Shown: positions 44,954-53,783, counted from the stretch's first letter. The stretch: 64,000 nt of DNA from Streptomyces sp. NBC_01723 (GCF_036246005.1 NZ_CP109171.1:6870001-6934000), one strand, 5' to 3'. Notes: generated by a model from the letters alone, not told the origin. A program made the numbers and translations.

Positions 44954-45789
44954 AGGTTGTCCCGTATGGAGTGTGAGTTATCCAGTGAGGGCCAGGTTGT
45001 GCAGTCGGGCGATGCCGAGCATGGCCTGGTGAACTCCGTCGCCCTTGAGTCGGCAGTCCCGCAGGATCTTCCAGTTCTTCAACCGCGACAGGGCGTGTTC
45101 CACGCGCGCTCGTGCCCGGCGATGGACGGCGTTCTCTGCCTCCTGCGAGGGGCTGAGGTGGCTCTGGCCTCGTCGTTTGCGGTGCGGGATCAGGAGGCCG
45201 GTGCCTTGGTAGCCGCCGTCGGCAAGGGTCGGGGCGCCGCGGCAGGCCCGATCGATGCCGGACTCGGTGAAGGCCCGGCAGTCGTTGCGGCTGCCGGGCA
45301 GCGGGAGACCGATGGCCACGACCAGGCGGCTGTTGGCGTCGATGACGACCTGCAGATTGGTCGAGTACCGGTAGTTCTTGCTGGACGCGGCGACACTGCG
45401 GTCGCGGGTGGGCACCAGAGTGCCGTCGACGATGTAGACGGTGTCCTTGCGCGGCCGCCGCGCGGGCGAGATGGCCAGCAGCGGTGCGAGATGGTCCAAG
45501 ATGCGGTCGGCAGCGGACTTCGAGACTCCGAACAACGGCGCCACCTGCCGCAACGTGAGGTTCGTGCGCCAGTACGTCGCCACCAGCAACACCCGGTCTT
45601 CGAGCGACAGCCGCCATGGCCGGCCACGCTGAACGTCGCCACCTCGGCGCCGTACCAGTGCCACCAGCCTCGCAAACTGCACCTCGGTCAGACCCGCAAA
45701 CGGCTCGATCCACTTCGGATCATCTGCTGAGATCACCCCACCCATGCCCGACCAACGCACCAGCAGCACCACCGGTTACGGGACAACCT
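44954..45789 (-). mobile_element. 836-bp IS5-family element, copy 4 of 4
   Basis: CTAG at 44950-44953 and 45790-45793. Left neighbour is the IS1380, right neighbour the remnant of the two-TM protein gene. Confidence 0.93.
44978..45772 (-). CDS. IS5-family transposase (836-bp IS, copy 4)
   Basis: 264 aa, identical to copy 1. Complete. Confidence 0.92.
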   Translation of the reverse strand: MVLLVRWSGMGGVISADDPKWIEPFAGLTEVQFARLVALVRRRGGDVQRGRPWRLSLEDRVLLVATYWRTNLTLRQVAPLFGVSKSAADRILDHLAPLLAISPARRPRKDTVYIVDGTLVPTRDRSVAASSKNYRYSTNLQVVIDANSRLVVAIGLPLPGSRNDCRAFTESGIDRACRGAPTLADGGYQGTGLLIPHRKRRGQSHLSPSQEAENAVHRRARARVEHALSRLKNWKILRDCRLKGDGVHQAMLGIARLHNLALTG

Positions 45790-45796
45790 CTAGTGC

Positions 45797-46012
45797 GACT
45801 GCTGTGAGCGCGGCTTTCCTGACACCACTACGGTCCCCAGGAAGCGTGCCGGACGACTGGCCGCTTCGTTCCGCCCCGCCTCCCCAGCAACGTCCCGCCA
45901 CGCCTTACCTACAGCCACCGCGAGGCAAAGCGAGATGAAACGTCTTCAGCACTGGTCGGGACTGCCCGGAGGGGTTCAGTGCACCCGGGGTTCAGACGTC
46001 CGCACACATTGA
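45797..46012 (+). pseudogene. 3' remnant of the two-TM gene plus its coupled small gene (copy B)
   Basis: TAVSAAFLTPLRSPGSVPDD, WPLRSAPPPQQRPATPY, then stop at 45936-45938 overlapping ATG 45935 (ATGA), then MKRLQHWSGLPGG and a stop at 46010-46012. This mirrors 12095-12250 and 12098 of copy A. The 5' part was removed at the 836-bp IS; the final TGA is the first three bases of the IS at 46010. Confidence 0.83.
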
Positions 46013-46902
46013 GCTCTTTCAGAGTTGGCTCTCCAGGGTGAGGAGGGCCTTGGCGATGACGGTCATGTGGTTGGGGCTGATGCGGGCTCTGCGGAAGATC
46101 TGCCAGGACTTCAGCTGTGCCATGCCGCGTTCGACGGGAGCTCGAGCCTGGGCCGGTGCGCGGTTGACAGTTCGCTGTGTGGGCGTGAGTTCGCCTCCGG
46201 GTGGTCGTTTGAGCCCGGTGGTGGCCCAAGGGCCGGCGCCCTGGTATGCGCGGTCAGCCAGGGCGGGGGCGCCCTGTCGCTCGCAGATCCGGATGATCCG
46301 GTGGGGGCGGGCCGAGGTCAGGTCATGGGTGCGGTCCGGCAGCGCGGGCGAGATCCACAGCACCTTGCCGGTGGGGTCGGTGACGGCCTGGTCGTTCACC
46401 CCGTGGCGGCGGTGCTTGGCCGGGTAGTCGCCACGGCCCACGGCCGTCGCCGGTCCGGTCGCACTCGGCGAGGGTCCCGTCCAGCAGCACGAGGTCCGGG
46501 TCGCTCTCGCGCAGGACCTTCAGCAGGCCCGGAGCCCGGCCGGCGAGCAGACCGACGACGGCCGTGGCGTATGCGTGAGCGGTACCGACGGATATACCGA
46601 AGCCGGCCGCGATGCGCGCGAGGGTGTCGTGACGGCGCAGATACACCAGGGCGACCAGCGCACGCTGGTGCGGCGGGAGCTTGCATCGCCGGTCCCCCTC
46701 AAGGGTGACGATGAGCATCGTGACCCACGCGACCAAGGCGTGAGACAGGTCGAGTGCGGCAGGATAGGGAACCAACGAGGCTCCTGTGCCGATGGATTGA
46801 GACTTCGAACACCTCCCTCAACGGCACGGGAGCCTCGTGCGTTGCGGTCCCTCCTCCCCAGCAGCACCATCACCCGTTCAGTGGCCACGCTGAAAAGGCT
46901 CA
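46010..46902 (-). mobile_element. IS5-superfamily element, defective copy 2
   Basis: 893 bp, nearly identical to 18251-19142, inverted. Same ends and leader hairpin. Another relative begins 16 bp away at 46918. Confidence 0.87.
46019..46775 (-). pseudogene. IS5-superfamily transposase, same 7-bp duplication as copy 1
   Basis: TTG start 46775 ([20 protein letters not shown]). Again GGCCGTG occurs twice in tandem (about 46432-46445) and shifts the frame between [12 protein letters not shown] and [14 protein letters not shown]. Differs from copy 1 at a few positions (e.g. DLVLLDG, ADRAYQGAG). Dead in the same way. Confidence 0.87.
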
Positions 46903-46917
46903 ATATTCTTTGGGCAA

Positions 46918-47792
46918 TGAGCTTCTTCAGCGTTGCTGCTCCAGTGTGAGGACCGCCTTCGCGATTGACGTCATGCGGCTGGGGCTGCAGCGGGATCTGC
47001 GGAAGATCCGCCAGGACTTCAGGTGTGCGACGCCTCGTTCGACGGGTGCTCGTGCCGCGGTCAGAGCACGGTTGCGGGTCCTGTTGGTGGGAGTGAGTTC
47101 CTCGAGGGGCCTACGTTTGATGCCGGTGGTCAGCCAGGGGCCGGCGCCCTGGTAGGCGAGATCAGCCACGATCGGGGCGCCCTGTCGCTCGCAGATTCGG
47201 ATGATCCGGTGGGTGCGCGCTGCGGTCAGGTCGTGAGTGCGGCCCGGCAGAGCGGGCGAGAGCCATAGCAGCCGGCCACCGGGATCGGTGACGACCTGCG
47301 CGTTCACGCCGTGGCGCCGATGCTTGTGGGAGTAGTCGGCCCGGCCGTCGCCGACCCGGTCGCACTCAGCGAGGGTGCCGTCGAGCAGGACGAAGTCGGG
47401 CTCGTTCTCGCGCAGTGTCTTCAGCAGACCCGGTGCACGCGCGGCGAGCAGGTCGACAACCGGGCGGGTGTAGGCGTGGGCGGTGGAATCGCTGATTCCG
47501 AACCCGGTGGCGATCCTCGCCAGAGTGATGTGCTCACGCAGGTACACCAGTGCCACCATCGCGCGCTGGGACGGCCGGAACTTGCAGCGCCGGTCGCCCT
47601 CACGGGTGACGATCAGCATGGTGACCCACTCCACGAGTGCATGCGGCAGGTCGAGTGCGGCAGTGCGGACGACCAACGAGGCCCCCGAGCAACGAGATTG
47701 AGGCGTCAGACATCTCGATCAACAGCCCGGGGGCCTCGCTTGTTGCGCTTCACGGCCCATCACCTGATCGGTGACGACCTCGAAAAAGCTCA
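46918..47792 (-). mobile_element. IS5-superfamily element with intact transposase
   Basis: About 875 bp; ends TGAGCTTCTTCAGCG and, inverted, TGAGCTTTTTCGAGG. The leader hairpin (47677-47690 with 47725-47739) overlaps the TTG start. Its end supplies the stop codon of the neighbouring regulator gene (47790-47792). Confidence 0.82.
46927..47676 (-). CDS. IS5-superfamily transposase, intact
   Basis: 249 aa from TTG 47676. [20 protein letters not shown], helix-turn-helix [38 protein letters not shown] (Asp), PIVADLAYQGAGPWLTTG (Asp), ARAPVERGVAHLKSWRIFRR (Glu). About 70% like the two frameshifted copies, so it could supply transposase to them in trans. Confidence 0.9.
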   Translation of the reverse strand: MVVRTAALDLPHALVEWVTMLIVTREGDRRCKFRPSQRAMVALVYLREHITLARIATGFGISDSTAHAYTRPVVDLLAARAPGLLKTLRENEPDFVLLDGTLAECDRVGDGRADYSHKHRRHGVNAQVVTDPGGRLLWLSPALPGRTHDLTAARTHRIIRICERQGAPIVADLAYQGAGPWLTTGIKRRPLEELTPTNRTRNRALTAARAPVERGVAHLKSWRIFRRSRCSPSRMTSIAKAVLTLEQQR

Positions 47793-50717
47793 GTGTTGGA
47801 CCGCGGTGGCTGTTTCGCCGAATGCGGCATCCGGCAGGGCGCCCCGAGGGGAGCCGTCCAGGTAGCGGAGTCTGTCCCTCATGCTGTCAGCGTCAGGATG
47901 GTCGAGATCCTTCCAGATCGCCAGGGCCTTGAGCCAGCTGTTGCGAGCCGCCCCAGGTTCGTTGGTGGCCAGTTGGGCGTCGCCAAGGTTGCTCAAGGTA
48001 TGGCCTTCGCCCCATTGGTTGGCAACGTCTCGATGTGCTTTAAGGGCCTGCTCGTAGCGCTCGATGGCTTCGTCGTAGCGACGGAGCTGGTGCGCAACGG
48101 TACCGAGAATGTCGAGTACGGCACCTTCAACCCAGCGATTGCCGACGGTTCGCAGGATGGTCAACGACTTTTCCAGACAGTCGTTGGCCTCGTCAAGCCT
48201 GCCGAGCTGCTGGTAGGCGTCACCCAGATTGGCCAGGGCTATCGCTTCTCCGTAGGAGTAGCCACTGTGCCGGATCATCACTAGTCCCCGCCGGCTGTAT
48301 TCGACGGCCTTGTCGAGCCTGCCGCTGTTCAGATACACGTTGCCGAGATTGCATACGGCCTGTGCCCTGCCCTCCCTATCTCCCAGCTCCCGGCAGAGAA
48401 CCATCGCCTGCCAGTAGTGGTCGATGCTCTCGTCGAACCGGCGCCAGTGCGTCAGGGCACCGGCCACGTCCCCGAGGCTCTGGGCCTCTCCTTTGCGGTC
48501 GAAGGCAGCGCGGGCGGCCGCAAGAGCTGTTGTCGAGGTGTCGAGCCAGTCGTGCAGATGGCTGCGCAAATAGAAGAAAGCCCAGGAGACCGCGGCGAGT
48601 CGCCAGGCGATGCCTGCTCTACCGGAGGCGGCGGCCTGATGCACAGCGGCAACGAGGTTGGCCCGCTCGATCTCGCACCACTGCAGAGCCTGGTCATAAG
48701 TTGTGAACGATAGGGGGCAGCAACCGGGGGGCACTGGTTCCAGCAGAATCCGCTGGCGGTGCGGGGCGAGTAGAGGGTAGACCGCGTCCACGGTGTGCAA
48801 GTACCACGCGAGCAGCCGCTCGACTGCCCGATCCTGCTCCTGTGGCGGTTCCTCGGCGCGGACCTCCTCGCGCGCGTAGACACGCAGGAGGTCGTGCATG
48901 GTGTAGCGGCCGGGTACCCGTTCGACGAGCAGGTGCGCGTGAGTCAGTTCCGCGAGCAAGTTGCGAGCCTCCCGCAGGGGAAGCCTGGCGAGGGCGGCCA
49001 CAGCAGGTGCGGAGATGTCCGGGCCGACGTGGAGGCCCAGGAGGCGGAACAAGCGGGAGGCCGCGGGCGACAACGCATCGTACGACCAAGAGAAGATGGC
49101 ACGTACATCAGTGCGGAGGTCACCGCCCGTAAAGGCGTCGAGGCTTCCCTGGCTGTCGCGCAGTTCGTCGACGATGACACCGAGCGGAAAGTGGGGGTTG
49201 ATCGCCGCGCGGGCGGCGACGACGGCCAGTGCCAGCGGCAGCCGACCACAGAGTGCGATGATCTCGTCCACCGCGACTGGTTCCGCCGATAGTCGCTTCG
49301 CCCCGAGCCGAAGCCTCAGGAAGTCATACGCGTCTGTCGGCGTCAATTGGCTCAGAGTCAGCGGGTACGCACCCTCACTGGCGATCAAACTGGTGAGTTG
49401 GTTGCGACTGGTGACGATGACGAGGCAGCCTGGTGAGCCGGGCAACAACGGACGCAGGTGTTCGACGTCGCGGGCATTGTCGAGAACAATCAGCATCCGT
49501 CGTTTGGCGAGCAAAGTGCGGTATAGGGCGATCTGAGCCTCAAGTTGGGAGGGAATCCGCTGCGGAGGGACGCCTAACGCGTCGAGGAAAATACGGATGG
49601 CCTCCTCCGGCATCATGATCGAACCAGTCGCGTCGAACCCACGTAGGTTGATGAACAGTTGGCCGTCGGGAAAGCGACCGGCGACCTCATGGGCCAAATG
49701 GACGGCCAGAGTAGTTTTTCCAATCCCGGCCATGCCACTCACGACACTGATGGCCATCCTCTCGGAGTGGTTGCCGTCCATAGGCAACAGAGCACGCACC
49801 TGGTCGAGTTCGGCTTCTCGGCCGGTGAAGGTGGACAGGCCGGCTGGGAGTTGGGCGGGGCGGGCAACCGGTTCGGAGGTGGAAGCGGGGCGTGCGTCTG
49901 CTGGCGTAGCTGTTCGTCGCGAGGGCGAGGAGTGCTCGAGCGACACATCGGCCGTCAGAATGTTGTGGTGGAGTGCCCTCAACGACGCGCCTGGTTCGAC
50001 CCCCAACTCAGCCACCAGGGTATTTCGTGTCGCGCGGTAGCAGGCCAGTGCCTCTGCCTGGCGCCCTGACTGGTACAGGGCAGCCATGAGCAGCTCACAC
50101 AGTCGCTCACGCAGCGGGTACTGATTTGTCAGGGCGCGCAACTCGGGAACCACGGCGCCATGTCGCCCGAGTTGGATATCGACGTCGAAGCGTGCCTCAA
50201 GGGCGCTCAGCCGCGCTTCGTCCAGCCGGGAACGCTCGGCCTCGGCGAGGGGACCCGCCAGCCCTGCCAGGGGGGTCTCGTACCATCCGCTGAGCGCGGC
50301 GTGCAGCAGCCGAGAAGCTGCGGACAACTCACCCACGGTGCGCAACTCCGCCGCTTGGGTAACTCGCTGCTCGAACACGCACAAATCCAGGGCGTTTTCA
50401 GGAACGCGCGCCATGTATCCATCGGTGGCCGAGACAATCACAGCCCGGGACTCGTCGCGTGCCCGTTCAGGCTCCAAGATCTTGCGCAGCCGCGATATGT
50501 ACGTACGCAGTACGGGTACGGCCGCCGTTGGCGAATTCCCGCCCCAAACAGCGTAGACGAGCTCGTCGGTGGTGACCAGACGTCCGCGTCGCAACAGCAG
50601 CGCTGCCAGCACCACACGCTGCTGTGGCGAGCCGAGGATCAGTTCCGCTTCGCCTCGCCACGCTCGGACTGGCCCCAGCACAGCGAAGCGTAGAGAGGCT
50701 TGGGTGGCTGTTTCCAC
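47790..50717 (-). CDS. AfsR-like SARP regulator (wHTH-BTAD-NB-ARC-TPR)
   Basis: 975 aa from GTG 50717; TTG 50732 would add five residues. OmpR-type winged helix (about 10-100: LRFAVLGPVRAWRGEAEL, RRGRLVTTDELVYAVWG, VLRTYISRLRKILEP), BTAD (about 105-260: YPLRERLCELLMAALYQSGR, ALACYRATRNTLVAELGVEP), NB-ARC with P-loop GMAGIGKTT (about 328-336) and MLIVLDNARDVEHLRPLLPG, then TPR repeats (NLGNVYLNSGRLDKAVEYSR, ANLGDAYQQLGRLDEAND, SNLGDAQLATNEPGAARNSW). Such proteins activate secondary-metabolite or developmental genes. No biosynthetic genes are next to it. Its stop codon comes from the adjoining IS, so the C-terminus may be slightly shortened. Confidence 0.93.
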   Translation of the reverse strand: METATQASLRFAVLGPVRAWRGEAELILGSPQQRVVLAALLLRRGRLVTTDELVYAVWGGNSPTAAVPVLRTYISRLRKILEPERARDESRAVIVSATDGYMARVPENALDLCVFEQRVTQAAELRTVGELSAASRLLHAALSGWYETPLAGLAGPLAEAERSRLDEARLSALEARFDVDIQLGRHGAVVPELRALTNQYPLRERLCELLMAALYQSGRQAEALACYRATRNTLVAELGVEPGASLRALHHNILTADVSLEHSSPSRRTATPADARPASTSEPVARPAQLPAGLSTFTGREAELDQVRALLPMDGNHSERMAISVVSGMAGIGKTTLAVHLAHEVAGRFPDGQLFINLRGFDATGSIMMPEEAIRIFLDALGVPPQRIPSQLEAQIALYRTLLAKRRMLIVLDNARDVEHLRPLLPGSPGCLVIVTSRNQLTSLIASEGAYPLTLSQLTPTDAYDFLRLRLGAKRLSAEPVAVDEIIALCGRLPLALAVVAARAAINPHFPLGVIVDELRDSQGSLDAFTGGDLRTDVRAIFSWSYDALSPAASRLFRLLGLHVGPDISAPAVAALARLPLREARNLLAELTHAHLLVERVPGRYTMHDLLRVYAREEVRAEEPPQEQDRAVERLLAWYLHTVDAVYPLLAPHRQRILLEPVPPGCCPLSFTTYDQALQWCEIERANLVAAVHQAAASGRAGIAWRLAAVSWAFFYLRSHLHDWLDTSTTALAAARAAFDRKGEAQSLGDVAGALTHWRRFDESIDHYWQAMVLCRELGDREGRAQAVCNLGNVYLNSGRLDKAVEYSRRGLVMIRHSGYSYGEAIALANLGDAYQQLGRLDEANDCLEKSLTILRTVGNRWVEGAVLDILGTVAHQLRRYDEAIERYEQALKAHRDVANQWGEGHTLSNLGDAQLATNEPGAARNSWLKALAIWKDLDHPDADSMRDRLRYLDGSPRGALPDAAFGETATAVQH

Positions 50718-51514
50718 GCCCCAACTATACAAAAGATGTCCGGCCGCCCTGAGTCGAGCTCATTGGCGACGCCGGACTGCGCCCTGGCCGGTCCGTAGTC
50801 CTCGACCATGGCCTCTGGCGCCGTTCCGATCGCGACGAGTGGAAGACAATTGTCCGGGCCATGAGAGGACGCCCGCTGCTCGTTCAGATTCGACGAACTC
50901 GGTGAGCCGGCCAGGCTCTGGGCGGACGCCTGCGGCCCGGGCGGCGATTCCGGCGAGGAGCTGGCCTCGCGGACGGAGGCTTCGAGGTACCGGCGCATCA
51001 CGACGCGGGCGTCCCGGATCTCGACGGCTCGGCGGTAGAGCGTGATCGAGATGCGCCGGAAGCGGCGTCTCTGGGCCGGGTCGACCCTGCCGATCGATAG
51101 CGCTATCTCCGGGGCCTCGCTAAAGAAGGCCAGCCGCAGGGGGCTCAGGCCGTAGTAGCTGCGCTACTGCTTGATCCGGTACCGGACGCTCTCGGCCTGG
51201 TCGCTGATCGTGGGCACAAGCCAGCCGATCAGTGTGAGCATGGCGCCGACATCACCGCAGGTCCAGGCGAAGCCCTCCCATTCCGCGAGGGAGGTGTCGA
51301 AGGCGCCGACGATCACGTTGCCTATGCGGACGGCGCTGTATCCGAGGGTGACGGTCGCGCCAAGGACGACGATGCGCAGGCGGACGCGGACGGACCCGCG
51401 AGTGCTGCGGCGGGCCAGGCGCCAACGGGCGCGGGCGAGGAAGACTTCGCCGATGGTGTGGCCGTGACGTACAGGATGAGGTACACGGCGTACCCGTCGT
51501 CGTGCGCGTAGTAG
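50639..51514 (-). pseudogene. MAB_1171c-like membrane protein with DUF6545-like C-terminus, truncated
   Basis: Minus strand, starting at the IS border 51514: AHDDGYAVYLILYV, GYSAVRIGNVIVGAFDTSLA, GAMLTLIGWLVPTISDQAES, then TAG 51164-51166, then in the same frame YYGLSPLRLAFFSEAPEIAL, RRFRRISITLYRRAVEIRDA, MRRYLEASVREASSSPE. The 5' TM helices are removed by the IS. Proteins of this family are often next to XRE regulators in Streptomyces. The tail overlaps the start of the SARP gene and is probably not the native end. Confidence 0.72.
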
Positions 51515-52381
51515 GACCGTGTCCTATGTGGTGAGGCGGAGGAGTCGTTTGTAGCAGCAGATGGCTGCGGCGAGGCCGAGGAATGCCAGGTAGTTGCGGG
51601 GATGGTGCTCGTAGCGGTGGTTGAGTCGGCGGTAGCCGGTCAGCCAGGACATGGTCCGCTCGATCACCCACCTGCGGCGCCCGAGTCGCTCGCTGGACTC
51701 GATGCCCTTGCGGGCGATGCGGACGCCGATGCGTTTCCCGCGGAGCCATTTCCGCAGTTCAGGTATGTCGTAGGCCTTGTCGGCGTGCAGGCGCTGGGGC
51801 TTGAAGTGACGTCCGCGGTGGGGGTCGTGTCTCGTTTGGTGGCCGAGCACCATGGGCTTCAGGGCCCGGCTGTCATGGGTGTTGGCCGCGGTGATGCCGA
51901 CGACGAGGGGCAGTCCGCTCGCATCCGACAGGACGTGCATCGTGGAACCCGCCTTACCCCGGTCCACGGGGCTCGGACCGGTGAGTTCGCCCCCCTTTTT
52001 CGCCCTGACGTGGGCGGAGTCGAGGACGGCCCGGGACAGGTCGAGCAGGCCGGCGTCGTCGAGGCGGTGCAGGATCTCCTCGTGCAGCCGGCCCCACACC
52101 CCGGCCCGCGACCAGATCAGGAACCGGCGATGCGCCGTGGACTTCGATATCCCGAAGCAGGGCGGCAGGGCCCGCCAGGCACACCCACTGACCAGGACGT
52201 AGATGATCGCGGCGAACAGCGTCTCATCAGGTGTGTCCTGCGTCCCACCACCCTGTGGCCGCACCTTCAATGGCGGGATCAGCGGCTTCGCGATCTCCCA
52301 CAGCCCGTCCGGCACAATCCAACTCCACGCACCCCGCCCCATGACCAACCCAACGACCAACTGACCATGTAGGACACGGTC
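51515..52381 (-). mobile_element. IS5-family element (GACCGTGTCCTA ends)
   Basis: 867 bp, inverse orientation to 42437. Flanks TAG (left) and TAA (right). An IS701 starts at 52385, using the CTAA formed by the last base of this element. Confidence 0.87.
51524..52342 (-). CDS. IS5-family transposase, single frame
   Basis: 272 aa from ATG 52342 (GRGAWSWIVPDGLWEIAKPL). Here the first and second parts are in one frame: VLDSAHVRAKKGGELTGPSP, HVLSDASGLPLVVGITAANT, HADKAYDIPELRKWLRG, WVIERTMSWLTGYRRLNHRY. The A5G6 run is in register, so no frameshift is needed. Probably active. Confidence 0.9.
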   Translation of the reverse strand: MGRGAWSWIVPDGLWEIAKPLIPPLKVRPQGGGTQDTPDETLFAAIIYVLVSGCAWRALPPCFGISKSTAHRRFLIWSRAGVWGRLHEEILHRLDDAGLLDLSRAVLDSAHVRAKKGGELTGPSPVDRGKAGSTMHVLSDASGLPLVVGITAANTHDSRALKPMVLGHQTRHDPHRGRHFKPQRLHADKAYDIPELRKWLRGKRIGVRIARKGIESSERLGRRRWVIERTMSWLTGYRRLNHRYEHHPRNYLAFLGLAAAICCYKRLLRLTT

Positions 52382-52384
52382 TAA

Positions 52385-53779
52385 TACTCCAGCAGCGGTT
52401 CGTGTCCTGAGCTGCTGATTGTCGTTGTCCCGGTATGGAGGGCATGACTGAAGGCGGTTGCTGGGCTGACGAGTTGGAGTCGGTGTTCGCCCGGGTGGCG
52501 GGCCGGTTCGCTCCGGCGGATCTGCGGTGGCGGATGCGGGACTACGTCCGCGGTCTGCTGGGCCAAGCGGCACGGAAGAACGGCTGGCAGCTCGCGGAAT
52601 GGGCAGGCCACCGCACGCCGGACGGCTTCCAGCGGCTGTTGAACAGCAGCGTCTGGGACGCGGACGCCCTGCGCGACGACGTCCGTGCCTACGTCGGTGA
52701 GTCCCTTGGCCTCAATGGAGTGTTGATCATTGACGACACCGGGTTCATCAAGAAGGGCACCACCTCGGCCGGGGTGGGCCGACAGTACACCGGCACCTCG
52801 GGAAAGATCGACAACTGCCAGATCGGGGTGTTCGCCGCCTATGCCACCCACTCGGGCCGGGCCCTGGTGGACCGGGAGCTCTACCTGCCCAAGGCATGGA
52901 CGTCCGACCGCGACCGCTGCCGGGCGGCGAAGATCCCCGACAAACGCGGCTTCGCGACCAAGGGAGAACTGGCCCGGAACATCGTCCGCCGCTGCCTGGC
53001 CACCGGCCTGCCCGCCAAGTGGGTCACCGCGGACGAGGCCTACGGGCAGGACTGGCACTTCCGCCGCCTGCTCGAGCAACTTGACATCGGCTACGTGGTG
53101 GCGGTGCCCAAGTCACAGCAGATCAAGTCCCTGGCCGGCATTTGGCGCATCGACCAGCTCATCGAGGACGCCCCTGCCGATGCCTGGCAGAGACTCTCCT
53201 GCGGCGACGGCGCCAAGGGCCCGCGCGTCTACGACCGGGCCGCAGCCAAGCTGCCCGCCAACATCATCTTCGACCCCGACCCGCCGCCCCATCACCGCTG
53301 GGTCATGGCTCGCCGCAGCCTGTCCGACCCCGGCGAACTCGCCTACTACCTCGCCTACGCCCCCGTTGGTGTCGAGATCGCCGAGCTGGCCCGCATCGCC
53401 GGCTCCCGCTGGGCGATCGAGGAGTGCTTCCAGGCCGCGAAGAACGAATGCGGCCTCGACCAATACGAGGTCCGCCGCTATCCCGGCTGGTATCGGCACA
53501 TCACCCTGGCCATGCTCGCCCACGCGGTCCTGACCGCACTCGCCGCCCAGGCCCGCGGCGAGGCCGCAAAGGGGGCTGCAGAAACGGATCAGCCCTCGTC
53601 CCGCTCACCGTGGCAGAGATCCGGCGGCTCCTGGACACTCTCCTGCCCCACCCACGAAGCGACCACGACCCCGTCGCCCACGCACTGAAGTGGTCGGCCT
53701 GGAGAAGACGCCGCCAGGCCGTCGCCCACCACTGCCACTACCGAAAACGCAGTTCAGGACACGAACCGCTGCTGGAGTA
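52385..53779 (+). mobile_element. IS701-family element
   Basis: 1395 bp. Ends TACTCCAGCAGCGGTTCGTG and CACGAACCGCTGCTGGAGTA are perfect inverted repeats; CTAA duplicated (52381-52384, 53780-53783), typical of IS701 (YTAR). Confidence 0.92.
52435..53688 (+). CDS. IS701-family transposase with altered C-terminus
   Basis: 417 aa. DELESVFARVAGRFAPADLR, LIIDDTGFIKKGTTSAGVGR (first Asp), WVTADEAYGQDWHFRRLLEQ, AGSRWAIEECFQAAKNECGL (Glu). After AARGEAAKG (about 53570, a G5 run) the expected end (LVPLTVAEIRRLLDTLLPHP) lies in another frame, so the last ~35 residues are out of register. The catalytic core is intact. Confidence 0.88.
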   Translation: MEGMTEGGCWADELESVFARVAGRFAPADLRWRMRDYVRGLLGQAARKNGWQLAEWAGHRTPDGFQRLLNSSVWDADALRDDVRAYVGESLGLNGVLIIDDTGFIKKGTTSAGVGRQYTGTSGKIDNCQIGVFAAYATHSGRALVDRELYLPKAWTSDRDRCRAAKIPDKRGFATKGELARNIVRRCLATGLPAKWVTADEAYGQDWHFRRLLEQLDIGYVVAVPKSQQIKSLAGIWRIDQLIEDAPADAWQRLSCGDGAKGPRVYDRAAAKLPANIIFDPDPPPHHRWVMARRSLSDPGELAYYLAYAPVGVEIAELARIAGSRWAIEECFQAAKNECGLDQYEVRRYPGWYRHITLAMLAHAVLTALAAQARGEAAKGAAETDQPSSRSPWQRSGGSWTLSCPTHEATTTPSPTH

Positions 53780-53783
53780 CTAA

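Noticed and set aside
42437..52381. Swapped flanks (TAA/TAG and TAG/TAA) of the two IS5 copies, considered as proof of an inversion between them
   Set aside because: Working through an inversion gives other flank combinations than those seen, so the flanks do not support it.
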